From Candidatus Desulfofervidaceae bacterium (lineage in GTDB: Bacteria > Desulfobacterota > Desulfofervidia > Desulfofervidales > Desulfofervidaceae), in assembly GCA_021160485.1 (NCBI GenBank), contig JAGHCL010000051.1, positions 1-13,134 on the forward strand: a DNA stretch of 13,134 bases, read 5' to 3'. The notes below the pieces were generated by a model. The model searched no databases. It was not told the origin of the DNA and worked only from the letters and a program-made list of their open reading frames with translations. Below, in pieces: positions 1 through 6,661 of this stretch (position 1 is its first letter; each line of letters begins with the position of its first letter). A program made the translations under genes and the position numbers.

Positions 1-586
1 ATATATAGCTTTATATGTAGGTAACGATTTTGTCATTTTAGGACAGATGTATAGCCATAAGAAAAATATACCTCAGAGTCAAATTGGCAGAATTCAAGCT
101 AAGACGTTTAAAGATTTTAAAGCAGAGATTGAAAAGGTGGTGGCTATTACTTATAAACCCAGTCCTACTGCTACTCATGTAGTTTATATGTTTACTAACC
201 CATTATGTCCATGCTGTCATAGGGCAGAGGGGAAAATTAAGCAAGTTGCGAATAAATATAATGTGATTTTGAAAATGGTTTTTTTCCCTATCTACCTCTC
301 TAGGGGTAAGGATAAAGAAAAAGCAATTGAGGTTGTTTGCCGTAAATTAGATTTAAATGCCTACTTAAAAAGGGATTGGGAGAAAGAAAATAAGACAAAA
401 GAATACCAGTGTAAAAGGGGAAAACAGTTAATTGAAGATTCTATAAATTTAGGGGAAAAGTTGGGTGTTACAGGTGTGCCTACTTTTTTCTTAGACAACG
501 GAAGTAAGGTAGTAGGAGCAGATATTAAAAAATTGGAAACAGCCTTAACCAAATTAATAGCTGGTACCCCATTCCATAAGAAATAA
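1..586 (+). CDS. dsbC: DsbC-like periplasmic thiol:disulfide isomerase, 5' end outside the window
   Basis: Thioredoxin-fold disulfide isomerase/reductase of the DsbC/DsbG group, expected to reshuffle disulfides in the periplasm. The first ATG is at 47, but the frame is open from position 2 to the left edge and encodes YIALYVGNDFVILGQ just before it. That matches the end of the DsbC dimerisation domain, so the gene starts outside the window and 47 is an internal methionine. The catalytic CxxC is CPCCH (codons 206-217). A second cysteine pair (codons 338-340 and 410-412) lies where DsbC has its structural disulfide. The cis-proline loop reads GVPT (Pro codon 479-481). The signal peptide would be outside the window. 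Family assignment is strong; DsbC versus DsbG or another reductase is less certain. A role in maturing secreted cysteine-rich proteins or cytochromes is inference. Confidence 0.85.
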   Translation, partial: YIALYVGNDFVILGQMYSHKKNIPQSQIGRIQAKTFKDFKAEIEKVVAITYKPSPTATHVVYMFTNPLCPCCHRAEGKIKQVANKYNVILKMVFFPIYLSRGKDKEKAIEVVCRKLDLNAYLKRDWEKENKTKEYQCKRGKQLIEDSINLGEKLGVTGVPTFFLDNGSKVVGADIKKLETALTKLIAGTPFHKK

Positions 587-838
587 AACCTTTTTTATGT
601 CTACTATTTACCATAATGTAATGACCCTCTTCCTCTTCCCGTTACGCTCTGGATATCTTACAGATGTCTTCACATGCATTAAACCTTTTAGGTGAATATG
701 TCTTTAAAAAAATTGCCTTATTTTAGCACACTTGCGGGGTTTCTTGTAGGGCAAATGAGGATTTTGGGGAGTTAAAAGGTCTTGCATTTAGAAAAAGTTT
801 ATGCTAGGGTTAGGCCGATTTTGAGCTAGAGGATCGGA
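587..838. other. Intergenic region between the DsbC-like gene and transketolase
   Basis: About 250 bases with no convincing gene on either strand. It begins with a weak AT-rich hairpin at 575-599 that spans the dsbC stop codon, and ends with a hairpin over the transketolase ribosome binding site (815-837). A promoter for the downstream operon is expected here. A TATGCT at 800-805 resembles a -10 box, but the TTGCAT at 782-787 is only 12 bases away and nothing acceptable sits at 17 bases, so no promoter is called. Confidence 0.5.
815..837 (+). promoter_or_regulatory. Hairpin covering the ribosome binding site of the transketolase N subunit
   Basis: CCGATTTT (815-822) can pair with AGGATCGG (830-837): six Watson-Crick pairs and two G-U pairs around a 7-base loop (823-829). 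The Shine-Dalgarno AGAGG (828-832) lies in the loop and 3' arm, ending six bases before the ATG at 839. If the stem forms in RNA it would reduce translation of the operon's first gene. This could be chance; no folding energy was computed. Confidence 0.35.
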
Positions 839-1666
839 ATGGACTTCATAAGGAATATTGACTGCCTGCGCCAAATCGCCAGAGAAGTTAGAAAAGACAT
901 CCTTACCATGTTAAATAAAGCAGGGTCAGGCCACACGGGTGGTTCTCTTTCTGCTGTAGAGCTGCTTACAGCCTTATTTTTTGCCAAGTTGCGGCATGAT
1001 CCCCAGAAACCCTGCTGGAAAGATAGGGATAGATTTATCCTCTCAAAAGGCCATGCTGCTCCTGTACTTTATGCCATTTTGGCTCGTTGTGGGTATTTTG
1101 AGCGGGAAGAACTATTACATTTAAGAGAACTAGGGAGCCGTCTACAAGGGCATCCTGATTCCAAGTTTACCCCTGGGGTAGAAGTGCCTACAGGTTCTCT
1201 GGGTCAGGGGCTATCTATGGCTAATGGTATAGCCTTGGCCGCCAGATTAGATGGTTTATCAACTCGAGTCTATGTATTATTGGGAGATGGTGAGGTTCAA
1301 GAAGGGCAGGTGTGGGAAGCAGCTATGACCGCAGGTCATTATAAACTTGATAATGTGTGTGCCATTTTGGACAACAACGGCTTGCAGATAGATGGCTGGG
1401 TTAAGGATGTAAAAAACGTGGAACCTCTTGCTCCCAAATGGGAAGCTTTTGGCTGGGCTGTGTTAGAAATAGATGGGCACAATTTTGGAGAAATTCTAAG
1501 CGCCCTGGATAAAGCAGAAGAAATAAAAGGTAAACCTACTATCATTATTGCCCACACGGTAAAAGGTAAAGGTGTCTCCTTTTTTGAAAATAAGGCCAAG
1601 TATCACGGTGTTGCACCTACAAATGAAGAGCTGGAAAGGGCCTTAAAAGAATTGGAAAACGCTTAG
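839..1666 (+). CDS. tktA: Transketolase, N-terminal (thiamine-diphosphate binding) subunit
   Basis: First half of a split transketolase, which moves two-carbon ketol units between sugar phosphates in the non-oxidative pentose phosphate pathway in the cytoplasm. The 275 residues hold the pyrophosphate-binding domain only. Visible hallmarks are AGSGHTGGSLSA near residues 28-39 (H32), SKGHAAP (H72), GHPD (H105), and the ThDP motif GDG (149-151) running to NN (179-180). The length fits stand-alone N subunits. The ATG at 839 has AGAGG six bases upstream, within a possible hairpin. The C subunit follows after 9 bases, so the two form one enzyme. Split transketolases also include enzymes acting on other sugars (apulose-4-phosphate, 6-deoxy-6-sulfofructose). 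The absence of such pathway genes here favours the ordinary enzyme. The symbol is generic for the subunit. Confidence 0.93.
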   Translation: MDFIRNIDCLRQIAREVRKDILTMLNKAGSGHTGGSLSAVELLTALFFAKLRHDPQKPCWKDRDRFILSKGHAAPVLYAILARCGYFEREELLHLRELGSRLQGHPDSKFTPGVEVPTGSLGQGLSMANGIALAARLDGLSTRVYVLLGDGEVQEGQVWEAAMTAGHYKLDNVCAILDNNGLQIDGWVKDVKNVEPLAPKWEAFGWAVLEIDGHNFGEILSALDKAEEIKGKPTIIIAHTVKGKGVSFFENKAKYHGVAPTNEELERALKELENA

Positions 1667-1675
1667 GGGGAGTTA

Positions 1676-2638
1676 ATGAAGAAGGCGAGTCTGCGTGAAG
1701 CTTACGGTCGGACTTTAGTAGAATTAGGTAGAGAAAATAAGGATATTGTTGTCTTAGATGCAGACCTTTCTGGTTCTACTAAGACACAAATGTTTGCTAA
1801 AGAATTTCCAGAACGTTTTTTTAATATAGGTATCGCTGAACAAGATATGATCGGCACGGCCGCAGGACTGGCAGTAGCAGGAAAAATTCCCTTTGCCAGC
1901 ACCTTTGCTATTTTTGCCACCGGGCGTGCCTGGGAACAAATAAGACAATCCGTTGCTTATGCCAAATTGAATGTGAAGATTGTCGCCAGCCACGGTGGAA
2001 TCACCGTAGGTGACGACGGTGGTTCTCACCAAGCAGTAGAAGATGTGGGCTTAATGCGTATTCTACCTAATATGACTGTAATTGTCCCTGCTGATGCTAT
2101 AGAAATGGCCCAAGTAATTAGAACCGTTGCTGCTTATAACGGTCCAGTCTACGTACGTAGTGCTCGCATTGACTTTCCGGTTATTTATGAAGGCACAGAT
2201 TACAAATTTCAGATTGGTAAGGGTAACATTCTGAGAGAAGGAAATGACATTACTATTATGGCGATGGGCCTAATGGTTCATTTTGCTTTGGAGGCTGCAT
2301 CTCTGCTCTCCCTTCAGGGAATTGAAAGCAGAGTAGTAAATATGTCTACGATAAAACCCATTGATCGCCAGCTAATCCTGAATTCAGCCCGCAAGACAGG
2401 AATGATTCTCACAGTTGAGGAACACTTAGTTACAGGGGGATTAGGAAGTGCTGTGTGTGAAGTAGTTGCAGAGGAATACCCTGTGCCTGTTAAAAGGATA
2501 GGTATCAAAGACCGCTTTGGTATATCTGGTAAACCTGACAAGCTCCTTTCTTATTTCCACCTTACTCCTCAAGATATAGTAGCAGAAGCAAAGCAGCTTT
2601 TAAACTCTAAACCCCGATTGCTTCGTGCCGTCGGCTAG
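1676..2638 (+). CDS. tktB: Transketolase, C-terminal (pyrimidine-binding) subunit
   Basis: Second half of the split transketolase (320 residues): the pyrimidine-binding domain followed by the C-terminal transketolase domain. The cofactor-activating glutamate is in NIGIAEQDMIG (E55). The stretch from FASTFAIFATGRAWEQIRQ through SHGGITVGDDGGSHQAVED (about residues 74-123) is typical of the family. The C-terminal domain begins near residue 185 and includes TVEEHLVTGGLGSAV. The ATG has a GGGGAG ribosome binding site directly after the stop of the N subunit, nine bases in all, which indicates coupled expression and supports a heteromeric enzyme. DXP synthase and pyruvate dehydrogenase E1-beta share this fold but differ in architecture. 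The next gene, ftsE, begins three bases after the stop, so transketolase and cell-division genes probably share a transcript. Confidence 0.93.
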   Translation: MKKASLREAYGRTLVELGRENKDIVVLDADLSGSTKTQMFAKEFPERFFNIGIAEQDMIGTAAGLAVAGKIPFASTFAIFATGRAWEQIRQSVAYAKLNVKIVASHGGITVGDDGGSHQAVEDVGLMRILPNMTVIVPADAIEMAQVIRTVAAYNGPVYVRSARIDFPVIYEGTDYKFQIGKGNILREGNDITIMAMGLMVHFALEAASLLSLQGIESRVVNMSTIKPIDRQLILNSARKTGMILTVEEHLVTGGLGSAVCEVVAEEYPVPVKRIGIKDRFGISGKPDKLLSYFHLTPQDIVAEAKQLLNSKPRLLRAVG

Positions 2639-2641
2639 GGA

Positions 2642-3301
2642 ATGATTCGGTTTATCAATGTTTATAAGGCCTATTTCCCTTCTTATTATATCTTAACTAA
2701 TATCAACTTGCACATTCAGAGTGCAGATTTTGTTTTTATTACAGGTCCTAGTGGCGTAGGAAAAACTACTTTTTTTAAGTTAATTTATAGGGAAGAAATT
2801 CCCTCACAAGGGGAAATTCTAGTCAGTGGTTTTAATGTCAAAGTTATCCCACAGAGAAGGCTGCCTTTTTTGAGGCGTAAAATAGGTGTTGTTTTTCAAG
2901 ATTTCAAACTCCTCCCTTATTTAACTGTCTTTGAAAACATTGCTCTCGTTCTCCGAATTTTAAGATATCCTTCCAGTTATATCAAAAGAAGAGTCTGCGA
3001 ATTGGCTCAAAGATTAGAACTAGAAGAAAAGTTAAATCTTAAAGTAAATACCCTTTCTACGGGAGAAAAACAACGGGTAAATCTGGCCAGGGCCATTGCC
3101 CATCAACCTCCTATTTTATTAGCAGACGAACCAACAAGTAATTTAGACGCTAGGAGAAGCCAGCAAGTGATTGAGCTATTAAAAGAACTACACAAACAAG
3201 GGACAACAGTAATTGTAGCCACTCACAGTGAAAAGCTAACCGAACTAATTCCTACCGCCCGTATAATGAAATTGGAAGGCGGAGAAATAAAGGAAATTTG
3301 A
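2642..3301 (+). CDS. ftsE: Cell division ATP-binding protein FtsE
   Basis: ABC-type ATPase of the FtsEX complex, which uses ATP hydrolysis on the cytoplasmic side to change FtsX in the inner membrane and so activate septal cell-wall hydrolases. All nucleotide-binding elements are present in 219 residues, the usual FtsE length: Walker A GPSGVGKTT (35-43), Q-loop VFQDFKLLP (84-92), signature LSTGEKQR (138-145), Walker B ILLADEPTSNLD (158-169) and the switch histidine H195. FKLLPYLTVFENIAL after the Q-loop is characteristic of FtsE. Pairing with ftsX directly downstream excludes other small ABC ATPases such as LolD. The start has only a GGG-like site almost touching it, overlapping the previous stop, so translation probably depends on ribosomes finishing the transketolase C subunit. 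Confidence 0.96.
   Translation: MIRFINVYKAYFPSYYILTNINLHIQSADFVFITGPSGVGKTTFFKLIYREEIPSQGEILVSGFNVKVIPQRRLPFLRRKIGVVFQDFKLLPYLTVFENIALVLRILRYPSSYIKRRVCELAQRLELEEKLNLKVNTLSTGEKQRVNLARAIAHQPPILLADEPTSNLDARRSQQVIELLKELHKQGTTVIVATHSEKLTELIPTARIMKLEGGEIKEI
3290..3294 (+). promoter_or_regulatory. Ribosome binding site that decides the ftsX start
   Basis: AAGGA inside the 3' end of ftsE. It lies nine bases before the ATG at 3304 but only three before the TTG at 3298, which overlaps the ftsE stop. The spacing favours ATG 3304. Confidence 0.6.
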
Positions 3302-3303
3302 AT

Positions 3304-4161
3304 ATGTCCACTTATTTTCTTAAAAAGTTATGGCAAAATGTGCGTTTAACTTGCTTATCCCAAATCGTTTGTTTATTTGTAATTGCGCTCTCTTTGGGAA
3401 CATTAGGAATTTTTATTTTATTCGGTTTAAACATCAGCTCTTTCTTACAATCCTGGCAACAAAAGATTCCTATAATTATTTTCTTTAGCGATGAACAAAC
3501 AGCCTTAGCATATAAGGGAAAGTTACAAAAACAGACAGAAGTTAAAGCTGTAACCTATGTATCTTCTGAAGAAGCCCTCAACAGACTCAAACAGTGGCTT
3601 GCACAAAAGAGTTCTTTGCTTGAAGGGCTAGATAAAAATCCGTTATTACCCTCTTTAGAAATTGCTATCAAGGCCCAGTATCAATCTCCAGCGTTTTTAA
3701 AGAGTTTTGTGAAAAAAATCGGAGAGACTCCAGGAGTAAAAGACATAATTTATCCCTCACATTTATTTTTCATTGCTTCCACTGGCTGGCGTTTTTTGAA
3801 AATTTTAATGGGATTAATCGGCCTTTTTTTGAGTATTTCTGCCATTTTTATCATTTCAAATACCATTCGGCTTAATTTTCAAAAAAGAGAAGAAGAAGTA
3901 AAAATCATGCGGCTTCTTGGGGCCACAGATTTATTTATCAAATTTCCCTTTTATCTTGAGGGCTCACTTCAAGGAGGACTGGGTAGTACTCTTGGGTTAC
4001 TAATCTTAAGAGGTTTATTACAATGGTATACTGCTAATATTTCCACCTTTCAGTTCAAACCTAACCTCTTATTTTTTGACTTACAGAAAAGCTTACTTTT
4101 TATAGGATTTGGATTATTTTTAGGCTGGTTGGGAAGTTTTGTGGCTTTAAGAAGAGGTTGA
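3304..4161 (+). CDS. ftsX: Cell division protein FtsX (permease-like subunit)
   Basis: Inner-membrane partner of FtsE. It has the four-helix FtsX topology: one N-terminal transmembrane helix (about residues 20-42 from ATG 3304), a periplasmic domain of roughly 110 residues that in model systems contacts EnvC-type activators, then three helices. These lie around FLKILMGLIGLFLSISAIFII, then FYLEGSLQGGLGSTLGLLIL, then LLFIGFGLFLGWLGSFVAL. The loop after the second helix (RLNFQKREEEVKIMRLLGAT) is the conserved FtsX/MacB coupling region that contacts the ATPase. The frame can also begin at TTG 3298, sharing bases with the ftsE stop, but AAGGA at 3290-3294 is spaced for the ATG at 3304, giving 285 residues. 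An envC homologue follows downstream. Confidence 0.94.
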   Translation: MSTYFLKKLWQNVRLTCLSQIVCLFVIALSLGTLGIFILFGLNISSFLQSWQQKIPIIIFFSDEQTALAYKGKLQKQTEVKAVTYVSSEEALNRLKQWLAQKSSLLEGLDKNPLLPSLEIAIKAQYQSPAFLKSFVKKIGETPGVKDIIYPSHLFFIASTGWRFLKILMGLIGLFLSISAIFIISNTIRLNFQKREEEVKIMRLLGATDLFIKFPFYLEGSLQGGLGSTLGLLILRGLLQWYTANISTFQFKPNLLFFDLQKSLLFIGFGLFLGWLGSFVALRRG

Positions 4162-4250
4162 TCGGCCTTCAGAATAAAAACAACAGGCAAAGGTATTTAT
4201 TATATATATATCAACCCATATTTGCCGATGCCGAAGTAGGGGTATAGTAG
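4162..4250. other. AT-rich spacer with competing inverted repeats between ftsX and envC
   Basis: This 89-bp gap holds an alternating TA tract (about 4199-4211) flanked by GGCAAA (4186-4191) and TTTGCC (4221-4226). ATCGGC (4161-4166, beginning at the last base of the ftsX stop) could instead pair with GCCGAT (4224-4229), which shares GCC with the first pairing. No uridine run follows, so a standard terminator is not supported. It could hold an internal promoter or a processing site. Confidence 0.35.
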
Positions 4251-5384
4251 GTGAATAATAAATCCCTTATTTATTTTTCCCTCTGTTTCTTACTCTGTTT
4301 TGTTTGCACATCAGTATTTGCGTCTTTGCAAACAAAACAGCAAGAACTTAAAAGAATAAAAATGCAGATAAAAACAGTAAAAAAGAAATTCATCTTAAAA
4401 CAAAGGGAAGAAGAAAGGATCTCTCAAGAAATCAAACAGATAGAACAACGCCTCAAAACCCTTAATCAAAAACAAAGAGAAATAGAGGCATCTATCAATC
4501 ATCTCAACCAGGAGTTAATGAATCTAAAAGAACAAAAGATAAGAATAGAAACATCTTTAGACTTAGTTAAAAAACAATTAACCCAAAGGCTTATTGCAAT
4601 ATACCAGTGGCATCGTCTAGGTCTTTTGAGTATGTTATCTCCCACCGGTTTAAAAAACGCCTTTTTGACCTCCACTTACCTTGGACAGCTTGTAAAGCAG
4701 GATCAGGCCCTGCTTAACAAGTATCAGATTTTAAAGGAAAATTTTGACAATCTAGAAAACGCACGTAAAGAGAAATTAGCAAAGGTAGAAAGATATCAGC
4801 TCCAAATTAAAGACCTAAAAACACAAATTGAAAGAGAAAAAAGAAAGAAAATTGCTCTTCTCCACCAGGCAAAACAGGCAAAGGAAAGATATAGGAGAAA
4901 GGCAATTGAATTGAAACGAGCTGCTGCTCGCTTAGAGAAAATTATTAAAAACCTAAAAAAACAACAGATTAAAAAACAGCAAATTAAAGCAGGTCACCTT
5001 CCTTGGCCTGTAAAAGGAAAAATCATAGTGCCCTTTGGGAAGTATTACAATGAAGATACATCTACCTATCTATTGAGCAACGGTATTGAAATCAAGGTCC
5101 CTGCGGGTACACCTTTCAAGGCAGTAGCAAGCGGAAAGGTGGTTTATGCTGATTGGTTAAAGGGCTATGGCAATATTATTATTTTGGATCATGGAAATGG
5201 ATATTATACTCTTTACGCCCACGCTATTTCTTTGTATAAAAAGAAAGGAAGTTGGGTAAAAGCAGGTGAAGTATTAGGAAAAGTTGGGGAGATGGGTTCA
5301 ATTAATGGCCCCACTCTCTATTTTGAGTTGCGACACCACACAAAACCCATTGACCCGTTCACTTGGTTAAGGCCCAATAAATAA
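4251..5384 (+). CDS. envC: EnvC-type murein hydrolase activator (coiled coil plus degenerate LytM/M23 domain)
   Basis: Periplasmic protein expected to link FtsEX to amidases that split septal peptidoglycan. The GTG start at 4251 has AGGGG eight bases upstream and an in-frame TAG directly before it. The 377 residues comprise a signal peptide (about 1-24, ending SVFA), long charged coiled coil (about 26-125 and 155-245) and a C-terminal LytM domain (about 250-373). The domain keeps the fold motifs but has lost the M23 metal site. The HxxxD motif is SNGIE (S276, E280) and the HxH motif is TLY (T355, Y357), although H324 of YAH remains. Loss of the zinc ligands is the known EnvC condition and indicates an activator, not an endopeptidase. 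Location just after ftsEX supports this strongly. Confidence 0.9.
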   Translation: MNNKSLIYFSLCFLLCFVCTSVFASLQTKQQELKRIKMQIKTVKKKFILKQREEERISQEIKQIEQRLKTLNQKQREIEASINHLNQELMNLKEQKIRIETSLDLVKKQLTQRLIAIYQWHRLGLLSMLSPTGLKNAFLTSTYLGQLVKQDQALLNKYQILKENFDNLENARKEKLAKVERYQLQIKDLKTQIEREKRKKIALLHQAKQAKERYRRKAIELKRAAARLEKIIKNLKKQQIKKQQIKAGHLPWPVKGKIIVPFGKYYNEDTSTYLLSNGIEIKVPAGTPFKAVASGKVVYADWLKGYGNIIILDHGNGYYTLYAHAISLYKKKGSWVKAGEVLGKVGEMGSINGPTLYFELRHHTKPIDPFTWLRPNK

Positions 5385-5395
5385 AGGAGGAAAAG

Positions 5396-6658
5396 ATGAA
5401 ATTTAAGAAGGGGATCTTGTTTTGGTTATGTATCAGTTTATTTTTTACTATTCACCCTGTTTTTGCTTTTAGCCCCTCAGCCAGCACGTACGATGAGTTA
5501 AAAATATTTACGGAAGTATTAGATATTGTTCAACATAGTTATGTTGAAACCCCTAAGTCCAAAGACCTCATATACGGTGCTATTAAAGGCATGTTAAATG
5601 CCTTAGATCCTCATTCGTCTTTTTTGACTCCAGATGAATTTAAAGAATTGCAAATAGAAACCAAGGGCGAATTTGGCGGCGTAGGTATTGAAATCACAAT
5701 TAAAGACGGATGGTTAACTGTTGTTTCTCCTATTGAAGATACCCCTGCTTATAAAGCAGGTATTAAAGCAGGAGATAAGATTGTCAAAATAAACGGTAAA
5801 CCAACCAAGGATATGAATTTAACCGAAGCAGTTAAACTCATTCGCGGACCAAAGGGCACCAAGGTAACTCTCACTATCTGGAGAGATGAATTTACCGAAC
5901 CGAAAGATTTTGAAATTACACGTGGAATAATTTCTATTAAAAGTGTGAAGGCTAAAACCCTAGAGCCTGGATATGGCTACGTCCGGTTAACAAGTTTTCA
6001 GGAAAATACCACCTCTGAGTTACAGAAGGCCTTGTTAAAATTAGAAAAGGAAAATTCTCCCCTTAAAGGTATCATCTTAGATTTACGTAACAATCCCGGT
6101 GGACTCCTTGACCAAGCAGTAAAGGTAGCCGATGAATTTTTAGATAAAGGGTTGATTGTTTATACTAAGGGAAGGTTAAAAGGACAACAAATGAGGTTTA
6201 ACGCTCATAAAAATAAGCATCCTCATCCCTATCCTATGGTGGTGCTTGTCAACGAGGGAACAGCTAGTGCTGCCGAAATCGTTGCTGGGGCCTTACAAGA
6301 CCACCATCGCGCCTTTCTCATCGGTCAAACAACCTTTGGTAAGGGTTCAGTGCAAACGATCATTCCCCTAGAAGATGGTTCTGCTTTGAGATTAACCACT
6401 GCCCTTTATTATACCCCTAGCGGCCGGTGTATTCAGGCCACGGGGATAGAACCTGATCTCAATCTGGCTAATGTAAAAATAGATGGGGAAAAAATAATGC
6501 ATCACGCTATCCGAGAAAAAGACCTGGCTAGACATCTAGAGATAATGAAAAAGAAAAAAGAAGAAAAGGATTCCAAAAAGGAACTCAAAGATTTATCCAT
6601 TGAGCTCGGGTTACAGATTTTAAAAAAGTGGAAGGTTTTAACTCAGTTACAGTATTAA
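5396..6658 (+). CDS. ctpA: C-terminal processing protease CtpA (S41 family)
   Basis: Periplasmic serine protease with a Ser-Lys dyad that degrades or trims proteins from exposed C-termini. A signal peptide covers about residues 1-24 (HPVFA). The N-terminal helical region contains the family motif ALDPHSSFLTP (69-79), followed by a PDZ domain (about 90-175, GEFGGVGIEI onward) and the S41 catalytic domain. Catalytic residues are S291 in NEGTASAAE and K316 with Q320 in FGKGSVQ; DLRNNPGG (229-236) and YTPSGR are further landmarks. Its 420 residues are normal for CtpA/CtpB. A strong AAGGAGG lies five bases before the ATG, overlapping the envC stop. In Pseudomonas a CtpA controls levels of cell-wall cross-link hydrolases; a similar role here, between envC and yibQ, is inferred from position. 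Confidence 0.94.
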   Translation: MKFKKGILFWLCISLFFTIHPVFAFSPSASTYDELKIFTEVLDIVQHSYVETPKSKDLIYGAIKGMLNALDPHSSFLTPDEFKELQIETKGEFGGVGIEITIKDGWLTVVSPIEDTPAYKAGIKAGDKIVKINGKPTKDMNLTEAVKLIRGPKGTKVTLTIWRDEFTEPKDFEITRGIISIKSVKAKTLEPGYGYVRLTSFQENTTSELQKALLKLEKENSPLKGIILDLRNNPGGLLDQAVKVADEFLDKGLIVYTKGRLKGQQMRFNAHKNKHPHPYPMVVLVNEGTASAAEIVAGALQDHHRAFLIGQTTFGKGSVQTIIPLEDGSALRLTTALYYTPSGRCIQATGIEPDLNLANVKIDGEKIMHHAIREKDLARHLEIMKKKKEEKDSKKELKDLSIELGLQILKKWKVLTQLQY

Positions 6659-6661
6659 TGG

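Noticed and set aside
575..599. Possible terminator after the DsbC-like gene
   Set aside because: The inverted repeat is almost all A/T with one G-U pair, has its T run inside the 3' arm, and no uridine tract follows; too weak for an intrinsic terminator.
782..805. Promoter TTGCAT ... TATGCT before transketolase
   Set aside because: The spacer is 12 bases instead of about 17, and no better -35 hexamer sits at the right distance.
1754..2032. Minus-strand frame within the transketolase C subunit
   Set aside because: It is opposite highly conserved transketolase codons, and its translation shows no domain; a shadow of the real gene.
3298..3303. TTG start for ftsX overlapping the ftsE stop
   Set aside because: AAGGA is only three bases away from it, while the ATG at 3304 is spaced correctly and fits the family length.
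4251..5384. Active M23 endopeptidase
   Set aside because: The zinc ligands are replaced at all checked positions, so an enzymatic role is not supported.
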